This document shows, piece by piece, positions 1 through 6,346 of a stretch of DNA of 8,267 nt (the stretch's first letter is position 1; each line of letters starts with the position of its first letter). The position numbers were made by a program, and so were the translations under genes. The notes beneath the pieces are model-generated. The model was not told the origin of the DNA. It made no database searches and was given only the letters and a program-made list of their open reading frames with translations. The DNA is from Bacilli bacterium (GTDB lineage: Bacteria > Bacillota_I > Bacilli_A > RF39 > UBA660). Location of the stretch: NCBI GenBank assembly GCA_017460245.1, contig JAFUBK010000053.1:1-8267 (forward strand), read 5' to 3'.

Positions 1-421
1 CCAACTTCTTACTAGATTTATTAAAATGACCGCGCGTAATATAATGAACATAATCTTCATACATCGTATGATATGTGTGAACAACAGGTATATTAAATTG
101 TTTGCCAAGAATGCGCGCAAAAGTACCAATAGCGAATTCAGTTTGGCTGTGGATAACATCTAAATCCCAACTTTTAATTTTATTAATCGCCTTCATCGGA
201 TAAATTGCCGTAAGCCTAGAATCATAAATTCCCGTTGGAATACCAGGAATTTTTAAAACTTTTTCATCTTCGTCATATTCATAATGATAGCTTTCTAAAT
301 TAGCCGTAACAACATAAACATTATGCCCCATTTTTTCAAGCGACTTTTTAAGCATTACAACACTTGTTACAAGTCCGCTAATATAAGGTGTATATGTCTC
401 TGTAAAAATTCCTATTCGCAT
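1..421 (-). CDS. GT4 glycosyltransferase, N-terminal part; probable monoglucosyl-diacylglycerol synthase
   Basis: Partial: 140 N-terminal residues are visible and the gene continues past the left edge. The protein starts MRIGIFTETYTPYISGLVTS, the N-terminal beta strand and loop of GT-B fold, family 4 retaining glycosyltransferases. Other family-like segments are MGHNVYVVTA (31-40), DVIHSQTEF (88-96) and HTYHTMYEDYVHY (116-128). These resemble, from memory, the Acholeplasma laidlawii 1,2-diacylglycerol 3-glucosyltransferase, which adds glucose from UDP-glucose to diacylglycerol at the inner membrane face. The substrate is inferred; another GT4 lipid or polysaccharide transferase is possible, and the sugar-nucleotide site lies in the missing C-terminal half. 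The start is well fixed: an AAGGAGG ribosome site sits 6 nt upstream, inside the last codons of the preceding membrane-protein gene, whose TAG is one base before this ATG. It is the third gene of the pgk operon. Confidence 0.85.
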   Translation of the reverse strand, partial: MRIGIFTETYTPYISGLVTSVVMLKKSLEKMGHNVYVVTANLESYHYEYDEDEKVLKIPGIPTGIYDSRLTAIYPMKAINKIKSWDLDVIHSQTEFAIGTFARILGKQFNIPVVHTYHTMYEDYVHYITRGHFNKSSKKL

Positions 422-422
422 C

Positions 423-1415
423 CTATTCCTCCTTATAATTAATTGATATAGCACCAACAATTAAACCAAAATAATAAGTTAAAAGTCTCCACATAATCAT
501 AATACTAGAAAGTTTAGCTCCAATTATATAAGTTCCAAAAAACTCCACAAAACCAAATTCAAGTCCTCCAGTACCTCCAGGAATTGGCACAAAAGAACCA
601 ATAAGCATAACATATGCCGAAGTAACTACAACAATAAAAGGATTGACATCTATTGAAAGCCCCATTATTAAAGTAAACGGAACCAAATATAAAAACACAA
701 GCGCAACAAAATTAATCAATATTATTTTGAAAAAATGCCACTTACTTTTCATCAAAACTGTTGCCCCTTGGTGAAAATTATAAATATATGTATCTATTTG
801 TTCCAACTTACCTTCCTTATCTTTAATCAACTTCAATCTCGATAAAATTTTAATTGCCCAGTTTAAAAGTTTTTTATTAATTTTCGTATTAAAAGCCACT
901 ATAAATAGCGTAATAATTACAGCAACATTAATAATATAGCCTAAAACAACTAATTTTCTAAGTAAAGAAGACGGTGGAAAAATTCCTAAAAAATAATTAG
1001 AAATAATCGCAATAGTCCCAAGTAAAATAAGAGAAATTTGATAAACAATAAAATCTTGAATCGCAATATTAGTTCCTTTTTCAATACTAATACCTTGTTT
1101 TTTAAATCGATATATTTGATATGGCTGTCCACCAACTGAAAATGGTGTAACCGCATTAATAAACTGTGTATCAAGCATTAGTTTAAAAGCTTTTTTTAAA
1201 GAATATTTTTTATCAAATTTTTGAGCACAAAAATATATAACTAATGATTTACCAAGCCAATATAAACAAACACATAACACGCCCAAAACAAGCCAAAACA
1301 TATTAAAAGAAAACAAATAATTAATTTTTTCTAAAAAATCATCTTTTAAAGCCAGAAATAAAACAATAACTGTAACTATAAAAATAATAAGTCCATTAAT
1401 TTTTTTATTTTTCAT
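423..1415 (-). CDS. YbhN/UPF0104-type integral membrane protein (lysylphosphatidylglycerol synthase TM-region family)
   Basis: A 330-residue polytopic membrane protein of the family covering the flippase part of MprF and stand-alone YbhN/AglD-like proteins (PF03706). Hydrophobic segments are seen near residues 8-23, 39-63, 122-141, 155-174, 229-252, 259-278 and 304-325. Two family signatures are present: NAVTPFSVGGQPYQIYRF (87-104), and SFVPIPGGTGGLEFGF (274-289) with its proline-glycine-rich loop. There is no C-terminal aminoacyl-transferase domain, so it should not make lysyl-lipid itself; stand-alone members are thought to move lipids or glycolipids across the membrane. The gene overlaps the end of pgk by 11 nt, has only a weak ribosome site (GGAATTG, too far upstream), and so probably depends on translational coupling. 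It is followed after one base by a glycolipid-type glycosyltransferase, which supports a glycolipid-transport role, though that is inference. Stop codon is TAG. Confidence 0.85.
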   Translation of the reverse strand: MKNKKINGLIIFIVTVIVLFLALKDDFLEKINYLFSFNMFWLVLGVLCVCLYWLGKSLVIYFCAQKFDKKYSLKKAFKLMLDTQFINAVTPFSVGGQPYQIYRFKKQGISIEKGTNIAIQDFIVYQISLILLGTIAIISNYFLGIFPPSSLLRKLVVLGYIINVAVIITLFIVAFNTKINKKLLNWAIKILSRLKLIKDKEGKLEQIDTYIYNFHQGATVLMKSKWHFFKIILINFVALVFLYLVPFTLIMGLSIDVNPFIVVVTSAYVMLIGSFVPIPGGTGGLEFGFVEFFGTYIIGAKLSSIMIMWRLLTYYFGLIVGAISINYKEE

Positions 1416-2580
1416 CTATAACATCAATTCCAGGTAATTCTTTTCCTTCTAAATATTTCAAGCTTGCTCCTCCGCCAGTAGAAATATGTGTTATTTTATC
1501 TTGATAGCCCATGTTAATAGCCGCACTTCCAGTATCTCCACCACCAATTATCGTAGTTGCCGAAGTTTTAGAGACAATATCTAACAACATTTTAGTACCT
1601 AAAGAAAATTCTGAAAGTTCAAAATATCCTACTGGACCGTTCCAAAATATCGTTTTACTATCATCTAAATATTGTTTAAACACCTTTATTGTCCCACGGC
1701 CAATATCAAGCCCAATTTCATCCTCTTCAATTTCATTCACAAATCTTAAATTAGTCTTAACCCCACTTTTTATTTCTTTAGCTGTTACAACATCAATTGG
1801 TAAAACAATTTTATCTTCATACTTATTAAGAACATCATAGCAATAATCAATTTCATCCGTTTGTACTAATGAACCGCCAACATTAAAGCCACTAGCTTTT
1901 AAAAACGTAAATGCCATTGCTCCACCTATTAAGACATAGTCCGCCTTAGCAGCCAAAGCATTTATTACTCCTATTTTATCACTTACTTTAGCCCCGCCAA
2001 GAACCACTGTATAAGGTCTCTTAATTTTTAAAGATAGAAACTTAATTTCTTTTTCCATTAAAAATCCAATCGCACTAGGCAAGTTACTTGCAATTCCAAC
2101 ATTTGAAGCATGAGATCTATGAGCCGTTCCAAAAGCTTCATTAATAAAAATATCACCTAAAGATGCCCAATATTTTCCTAAAGCCTTATCATTACCACTT
2201 TCTTTATTACCATCTAAATCTGCAAATCTTGTGTTCTCCAAAAGAACAACAGATCTATTTTTCATTTTATCAATAGCGTTCTCTACTTTTTTCCCTTTAT
2301 AATCATCTACAAAAATAACTTTTCTATTTAATAATTCAGAAAGTCTCAAAGCCACAGGTTTTAAACTATATTTATCTTTATCCTCTAAAGTTTTAACACG
2401 CCCTAAATGTGAAATTAGAATAATTTTCGCACTATGACGAATCGCATATTTTATAGTTCGTAAGCTTTCTTTAATTCTATTATCATCCGTAATCCTTCCA
2501 TTTTTTATTGGAACATTAAAATCACATCTAATAATAACCTTTTTACCCTTTAAATCCAAATCTTTAATCGTTTTTTTCAT
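1405..2580 (-). CDS. pgk: Phosphoglycerate kinase
   Basis: Cytosolic glycolytic enzyme that transfers phosphate from 1,3-bisphosphoglycerate to ADP, giving 3-phosphoglycerate and ATP. The 391 residues match the usual bacterial length of about 394. Visible landmarks are RCDFNVP (18-24), SHLGR (57-61), the substrate arginines around ENTRF (115-119) and AHRSHAS (153-159), GGAKVSDKI (195-203) with its nucleotide-binding lysine, the hinge FWNGPVGYFE (312-321) and the C-terminal GGGDT (346-350) and STGGGASLKYLEG (367-379). The usual GMFE/GVFE motif reads GYFE, a mild substitution. The start has a GAGGAA ribosome site about 6 nt upstream. It is the first gene of a three-gene operon with a membrane protein and a glycosyltransferase, and is not adjacent to gap, tpiA, gpmI or eno. 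A sigma-A-like promoter lies just upstream. Confidence 0.98.
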   Translation of the reverse strand: MKKTIKDLDLKGKKVIIRCDFNVPIKNGRITDDNRIKESLRTIKYAIRHSAKIILISHLGRVKTLEDKDKYSLKPVALRLSELLNRKVIFVDDYKGKKVENAIDKMKNRSVVLLENTRFADLDGNKESGNDKALGKYWASLGDIFINEAFGTAHRSHASNVGIASNLPSAIGFLMEKEIKFLSLKIKRPYTVVLGGAKVSDKIGVINALAAKADYVLIGGAMAFTFLKASGFNVGGSLVQTDEIDYCYDVLNKYEDKIVLPIDVVTAKEIKSGVKTNLRFVNEIEEDEIGLDIGRGTIKVFKQYLDDSKTIFWNGPVGYFELSEFSLGTKMLLDIVSKTSATTIIGGGDTGSAAINMGYQDKITHISTGGGASLKYLEGKELPGIDVIDEK

Positions 2581-2605
2581 ATCAGTTCCTCACATATCTA
2601 ATATT

Positions 2606-2634
2606 ATTTTATACTAAATAACCTATTTTTACAA
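2606..2634 (-). promoter_or_regulatory. Candidate sigma-A promoter of the pgk operon
   Basis: Reading the minus strand, TTGTAA (2634-2629) is followed after exactly 17 bases by TAAAAT (2611-2606). Each box has two or fewer mismatches to TTGACA/TATAAT. It would place the transcript start near 2600, leaving a leader of about 20 nt that holds the GAGGAA ribosome site. No operator or riboswitch-like structure is evident. This is pattern matching only; in such AT-rich DNA chance matches are common. Confidence 0.55.
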
Positions 2635-2664
2635 GGACAAATCACTATAGCGTATTTTTTTAAT

Positions 2665-2678
2665 TTATTATATAATAA
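2665..2678 (+). promoter_or_regulatory. Perfect 14-bp AT palindrome covering a probable -10 box of the DUF4186-gtrA unit
   Basis: TTATTATATAATAA is its own reverse complement and contains a consensus TATAAT (2671-2676) oriented toward the DUF4186 gene. No good -35 box is present at 16-18 bp spacing, and the predicted leader would be only about 10 nt. The palindrome could be a repressor half-site pair or simply AT-rich chance. The ribosome site GGTGAT (2683-2688) is very close to the predicted start of transcription. Confidence 0.35.
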
Positions 2679-2691
2679 TAACGGTGATACA

Positions 2692-3039
2692 ATGGATATT
2701 TTAGACAAACTAGCAAAATCGAAATTTAGAAATAGGTTCCATTTAAACAATAAAATGAAAGCATACACAAAAGAAAAAACTATCGACAAAATTAAATCAC
2801 ATGCCTACGATTTTATAAATGAAAGATTAAAACCCCCTTATCCAAAAAACGACGGAAAACAAACACCAATGAAACAAGTTCATCCAGTTTTCATCGCTCA
2901 GCACGCAACCGCAACTTGTTGTAGATCGTGTCTTGAAAAATGGCATCATATTTCAAAAGGAAAACAATTAAATAAAAATGAAATAGATTACATCGTAAAT
3001 ATAATTATCGAATGGATCAATAAAGAAATGGAGAATTAA
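2692..3039 (+). CDS. DUF4186 family protein of unknown function
   Basis: A 115-residue soluble protein that I recognise as DUF4186 (PF13811 from memory); no function is established for the family as far as I know. The conserved core is KNDGKQTPM (52-60), then VHPVFIAQHATATCCRSC (63-80) and LEKWHH (81-86). It clusters His64, His71, Cys76, Cys77, Cys80, His85 and His86, which looks like a metal-binding or redox site; this is inference from residue spacing. The rest is charged, with predicted helices at both ends and no signal peptide or membrane segment. The start has a GGTGAT ribosome site 3 nt upstream, close but usable; residue 1 fits the family's usual beginning, with KFRNRFHL soon after. 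It is the first gene of a plus-strand pair with a GtrA protein one base downstream, and it diverges from pgk. Confidence 0.85.
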   Translation: MDILDKLAKSKFRNRFHLNNKMKAYTKEKTIDKIKSHAYDFINERLKPPYPKNDGKQTPMKQVHPVFIAQHATATCCRSCLEKWHHISKGKQLNKNEIDYIVNIIIEWINKEMEN

Positions 3040-3040
3040 A

Positions 3041-3472
3041 ATGAAAAAAAAAGAAATAACTAGGGCCGTAAAATTCACACTTTTTTCAATATCTGCTGGT
3101 ATCGTAGAAATCTTAGTATTCACTTTTTTTGATACTATTGCAAACTTTGATTATTGGATTAATTATTTAATTGCCCTAGTCGCATCTGTAATCTGGAATT
3201 TTACTTTAAATAGAGAATTTACATTTAAAGCTACAAATAACGTCCCAATTGCCATGATAAAAGTAGCAATCTTTTACCTAATTTTTACTCCAACATCAAC
3301 AATTATTGGAAATTATTTAGCCGAAACTTTAAAGTGGACTGACTACTTAGTAACTGGTTTAAATATGTTAGCAAACTTCATATTAGAGTTTTTATATGAT
3401 AAATACATTGTATTTAAACGAAGTATTGATACAAAAAAAACTAACAAAAGTGAACTTGTCAATAAAAAGTAG
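3041..3472 (+). CDS. GtrA-family four-helix membrane protein
   Basis: A 143-residue small membrane protein of the GtrA/DPMS family (PF04138). Four hydrophobic segments are visible near 10-30, 38-56, 70-92 and 103-120, followed by a basic tail. The family signature occurs twice, at the ends of helices 2 and 4: NFTLNREFTF (53-62) and, in a weaker form, NFILEFLYDKYIVFK (112-126). GtrA proteins are believed to help move undecaprenyl- or polyprenyl-linked sugars across the membrane or to anchor glycosyltransferases; the substrate here is unknown. It starts one base after the DUF4186 stop, with a GGAGA ribosome site inside the last DUF4186 codons, so the two are probably co-translated. The TAG stop lies inside the left arm of the downstream terminator palindrome. 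No glycosyltransferase is next to it on the same strand, though one occurs in the opposite-strand pgk operon. Confidence 0.9.
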   Translation: MKKKEITRAVKFTLFSISAGIVEILVFTFFDTIANFDYWINYLIALVASVIWNFTLNREFTFKATNNVPIAMIKVAIFYLIFTPTSTIIGNYLAETLKWTDYLVTGLNMLANFILEFLYDKYIVFKRSIDTKKTNKSELVNKK

Positions 3473-3502
3473 ACACTAAAAAGCTTTTTAGTGTCTACTT
3501 TT
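3465..3502. terminator. Bidirectional intrinsic terminator between gtrA and gap
   Basis: A perfect 38-bp palindrome with 19-base arms, centred on AAGCTT at 3481-3486. The stem holds GTAGACACTAAAAAG paired to its exact complement and is flanked by an A-run on the left and a T-run on the right, so it can form a hairpin plus U-tract on either strand. It would end the DUF4186-gtrA transcript (plus) and the kinase-gap transcript (minus, 53 nt after the gap stop). The left arm includes the gtrA TAG stop codon at 3470-3472. Confidence 0.85.
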
Positions 3503-3555
3503 ATCTTACAACTTCAATTTATAAAACTAGCCTTTTTCAAAAAAATACAAATAAA

Positions 3556-4560
3556 TTAGTTTTTGTATAAATATTTTGCAGTTCTTACCATTTGAGCACT
3601 ATAACCCATTTCATTATCATACCACGCGATAACTTTAACAAGCTGCTTACCGTCAACTTCTAAAATATCCGTAAGAAGCCCGTCGACTAAAGCACCAACA
3701 CGAGACCCAATAATATCACTCGATACAACAGGATCTTCTGTATAAGCAATTGTATCATTTTGGTTATTTCTAAAAAGTTCATTAATTTCTTTAACCGACG
3801 TATTTCTACCAAGTTCTAAAGTCAAATCAATAACAGAACCTGTAGTAACGGGAACTCTTAAAGCACTACCATCCAGTTTACCATCCAAAGCTGGTATAAC
3901 CTTACCCAAAGCTGTAGCAGCCCCTGTAGAAGCTGGAATAATATTTGCTGCCGAAGCTCTCCCTCTTCTAGATTTCGCACCTTTCTTATGTGAAACGTCT
4001 AAAACAGCCTGATCATTAGTATAAGCATGAACTGTAGTCATATATCCTTTAACAATTGAAAATTCATTATTAATAAGATTTACTACCGGCGCTAAACAAT
4101 TAGTAGTACATGATGCTGCACTAATTACATCTTCAGTTCCATCTAAAACATCTTCATTAACACCATAAACAACCGTTTTTAAATCACCTTTCGCAGGGGC
4201 AGAAATAATAACCTTTTTAGCTCCTGCCGAAATATGCGCATAAGCTTTATCTTTATCCGTAAATTTGCCAGTACATTCAAACACCTCATCAATACCAAGC
4301 TCACTCCAAGGCAAATTAACTGGATCCATTTCCGCATAAACTTTAATTTTACGACCCTTTACAATAATACCATCATCGTCAAAAGATATTTCACTTGGAA
4401 TATAACTACGATGTGAAGTATCATACTTAAGTAAATAAGCAAGTTGTTCAGGATCAGTCAAGTCATTAATGGCAACAACTTCAAAATCAGGGTCTTCCTC
4501 CATAATTCTAAAAACCAATCTTCCAATTCTTCCAAATCCATTAATAGCTACTTTAATCAT
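3556..4560 (-). CDS. gap: Glyceraldehyde-3-phosphate dehydrogenase (NAD-dependent, phosphorylating)
   Basis: Oxidises glyceraldehyde-3-phosphate with phosphate and NAD to 1,3-bisphosphoglycerate, the substrate of the nearby pgk. Length is 334 residues, standard for the family. The Rossmann start reads MIKVAINGFGRIGR, Asp33 in INDLTD (31-36) indicates NAD over NADP, the catalytic cysteine is Cys151 in AASCTTNC (148-155), and the partner histidine is His178 in TTVHAYTND (175-183). The C terminus holds WYDNEMGYS (313-321). The segment SRRGRASAANIIPASTGAA (197-215) is of a kind I associate with Mollicutes/Bacilli enzymes. The start is set at 4560 rather than 4599: the longer form adds 13 residues absent from the family and overlaps the upstream gene, while an AGAAAGGAT ribosome site precedes the 4560 ATG. 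It follows the nucleoside kinase by 13 nt and is probably co-transcribed with it. No cggR is nearby. Confidence 0.98.
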   Translation of the reverse strand: MIKVAINGFGRIGRLVFRIMEEDPDFEVVAINDLTDPEQLAYLLKYDTSHRSYIPSEISFDDDGIIVKGRKIKVYAEMDPVNLPWSELGIDEVFECTGKFTDKDKAYAHISAGAKKVIISAPAKGDLKTVVYGVNEDVLDGTEDVISAASCTTNCLAPVVNLINNEFSIVKGYMTTVHAYTNDQAVLDVSHKKGAKSRRGRASAANIIPASTGAATALGKVIPALDGKLDGSALRVPVTTGSVIDLTLELGRNTSVKEINELFRNNQNDTIAYTEDPVVSSDIIGSRVGALVDGLLTDILEVDGKQLVKVIAWYDNEMGYSAQMVRTAKYLYKN

Positions 4561-4573
4561 CAAATCATCCTTT

Positions 4574-6235
4574 CTAATTATTAAATATTCCTTCACCAAT
4601 AAATTCTCTTAAAACAGAACTCTTAGGAACAGTCTCGCTAGATATCGGCATAAATTGTCTCAATAAATTAATAAGCCTTAAAGCTTCTGGATAAACACTA
4701 CTTTTTGGATCAATTCCATACAGCAAAGGTTCCGCAAAAATCCTTAAAACACCAATTTCATAACTAAGCGAACTATTAATAACCAAGTCGACATCATCTT
4801 GATAAGGGTAAATGTTTTCATATGCTTCTTTATCAACATTGTGCCATATAAGCAAAGTCTCTTCTGCCGAATATCCACGGAAACGATTATCTCTAACAAT
4901 TCTCCTTAATTTTCTTAAATCAGTAGTTCTAACCCTATTATGGTTGTCAATCTTAAGTTGAACAACTGGAGTAATATAAATTTTAAACTTGTTTTCTCTA
5001 GGAATATTGTGGGTAAGTTTATCATTCAAAGTATGAATTCCTTCCACCAGTAAAACATCATCTTCTTCCAATTGCAAATACTCATTAGTGAAAACTTGCT
5101 TACCACTAACAAAATCATATTTCGGTAAATTAATTTTTTCACCTTGATACAATTTTTTCAAATGCTCATTAAAAAGTGACACATTTGTTGATTTTATATT
5201 AGCAAAATCATAATCTCCGTTTTCATCTTTAGGTGTTTTATTTCTGTCAACAAAATAATCATCCAAAGAAAGTAAATGAGGATTTATTCCTTTAGCCTTC
5301 AAATATAAAGCAAGTTTTTTAGTCGTCGTCGTTTTTCCACTAGAAGAAGGCCCAGATAGAAGAATAATCTTAATATTTTTACGATCCTTATAAATTTTTT
5401 CAGCTGCACTTGAAAGCTCACTTTCATAATGAGCTTCAAATAAACTTATCGCATCAAGATAATGACCTCTGCCTCCTATTTCATTTAAATCAGAAACTGT
5501 ATTAATGTCAACTAAATTCCCCCAAGTTTTATATTCTTGATACTTATTAAAAATTTTCTCGTGATGTTTATACGGTAATACCACACCAGGATTTTTAATG
5601 TCAGGATAACTAACTATGAAGCTGTTTTGATTCAAATAAGTAAGTCTAAACTTATCTATTTGACTAGTGTCATATGCAAGAGGGCCAAAAAAGTAATCAT
5701 AAGTATCTTTTAATCGATGTAAATCAATCGTCGAATTACTTGTATAATTTAAATTTTTAACCTTATCAATTTGATGATTACGCTTAAAGTATTTAATCGC
5801 ATCTAATCTAGAAACTTTACATAAGTTAATTTGTAAAGCATCAGAAACAAATTCACGCATTTTATCCTCTAACTGTTCGACCATGTTTTTTGTAAGTTTT
5901 TGATCACTCACCTCACAATATATCCCATTGTCTAAAGAATAATTAATATAAACATCAGATTCTTTACTAAAAACTTCTTTAGCTGCCGCAATAACCAAGA
6001 ATTCCAAACTACGACCATAAATTTTATTTCCAGGATTACTAGAACGATCAAAAAATTCCACACTACCATTTTCAGTAACAATTGTACTTAAATCAACATC
6101 CAAATTATTAAGCCTTGCACCTACAATTGGAAACTCAAAGTCCTTTATTACTAGCCTGCTTATTTCATATAAATTAGTTCCAGGGGTTATATTATCAATA
6201 TAAGTATCATTATATTTTAATTTGATTACTCGCAT
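4574..6235 (-). CDS. Nucleoside (uridine) kinase with N-terminal TGS and ThrRS-like domains
   Basis: A 553-residue protein found in many Bacillota, annotated as uridine kinase or nucleoside kinase. An N-terminal TGS-like beta domain spans about 1-65. A region resembling the threonyl-tRNA synthetase editing domain follows (about 70-190), with LDNGIYCEV (101-109) aligning to the ThrRS DNGFYYDV stretch. The C-terminal P-loop kinase of the phosphoribulokinase/uridine kinase family begins near 285: Walker A GPSSSGKTTT (295-304), substrate motif LSLDDYFVDR (322-331), LLVEGIH (395-401), and the arginine-rich RKLRRIVRDNRFRG (441-454) that resembles a lid. It probably phosphorylates a nucleoside with a nucleoside triphosphate; the exact substrate is not certain. 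The editing-site residues are replaced, so tRNA editing is unlikely. The start has a GGAAGGAT ribosome site. It heads an operon with gap and diverges from clpP. Stop is TAG. Confidence 0.9.
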   Translation of the reverse strand: MRVIKLKYNDTYIDNITPGTNLYEISRLVIKDFEFPIVGARLNNLDVDLSTIVTENGSVEFFDRSSNPGNKIYGRSLEFLVIAAAKEVFSKESDVYINYSLDNGIYCEVSDQKLTKNMVEQLEDKMREFVSDALQINLCKVSRLDAIKYFKRNHQIDKVKNLNYTSNSTIDLHRLKDTYDYFFGPLAYDTSQIDKFRLTYLNQNSFIVSYPDIKNPGVVLPYKHHEKIFNKYQEYKTWGNLVDINTVSDLNEIGGRGHYLDAISLFEAHYESELSSAAEKIYKDRKNIKIILLSGPSSSGKTTTTKKLALYLKAKGINPHLLSLDDYFVDRNKTPKDENGDYDFANIKSTNVSLFNEHLKKLYQGEKINLPKYDFVSGKQVFTNEYLQLEEDDVLLVEGIHTLNDKLTHNIPRENKFKIYITPVVQLKIDNHNRVRTTDLRKLRRIVRDNRFRGYSAEETLLIWHNVDKEAYENIYPYQDDVDLVINSSLSYEIGVLRIFAEPLLYGIDPKSSVYPEALRLINLLRQFMPISSETVPKSSVLREFIGEGIFNN

Positions 6236-6258
6236 AATATCCTTCCTATTCTCCTTTC

Positions 6259-6287
6259 ATTTTATCAAAAATTATAAATTTTGTCAG
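6259..6287 (-). promoter_or_regulatory. Candidate sigma-A promoter of the nucleoside kinase-gap operon
   Basis: On the minus strand, CTGACA (6287-6282) and TAAAAT (6264-6259) are separated by exactly 17 bases, one mismatch each from consensus. The transcript would start near 6252. A purine-rich AAAGGAG (6260-6250 area) and a second GGAAGGAT nearer the ATG follow; the nearer one is the likely ribosome site. No operator repeat is evident. Confidence 0.6.
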
Positions 6288-6320
6288 TATTTTGTATGAA
6301 TAAAACCACCCGTTTACACT

Positions 6321-6338
6321 TATTATATATCTAGGAGG
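6321..6338 (+). promoter_or_regulatory. Weak -10 region and strong ribosome site of clpP
   Basis: TATTAT (6321-6326) could act as a -10 box, with no clear -35 at the right distance. AGGAGG (6333-6338) is a near-perfect ribosome site 8 nt before the clpP ATG and fixes the start. I looked for CtsR heptad repeats (GGTCAAA type) and a CIRCE inverted repeat in 6236-6346 and saw neither, so the usual Bacillota heat-shock repression of clpP is not visible here. Confidence 0.4.
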
Positions 6339-6346
6339 CGATTTTT

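Noticed and set aside
986..1174. Minus-strand 62-codon open frame
   Set aside because: Out-of-frame shadow within the YbhN-type membrane protein gene.
1511..1840. Plus-strand 109-codon open frame
   Set aside because: Lies wholly inside pgk on the other strand; composition mirrors the pgk codons, no ribosome site, no recognisable domain.
2581..2691. Riboswitch or small RNA in the pgk/DUF4186 intergenic region
   Set aside because: Only 111 AT-rich bases, filled by two promoters and ribosome sites; no stable GC stem.
2604..2789. Minus-strand 61-codon open frame
   Set aside because: Overlaps the pgk promoter and the start of DUF4186 on the other strand; no ribosome site or family resemblance.
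4234..4416. Plus-strand 60-codon open frame
   Set aside because: Antisense shadow of gap.
4561..4599. Longer start for GAPDH adding 13 residues
   Set aside because: Overlaps the upstream kinase gene, lacks a good ribosome site, and the family begins at MIKVAINGFGR.
6236..6346. CtsR or CIRCE operator upstream of clpP
   Set aside because: No GGTCAAA-type tandem heptads and no TTAGCACTC inverted repeat found by reading both strands.
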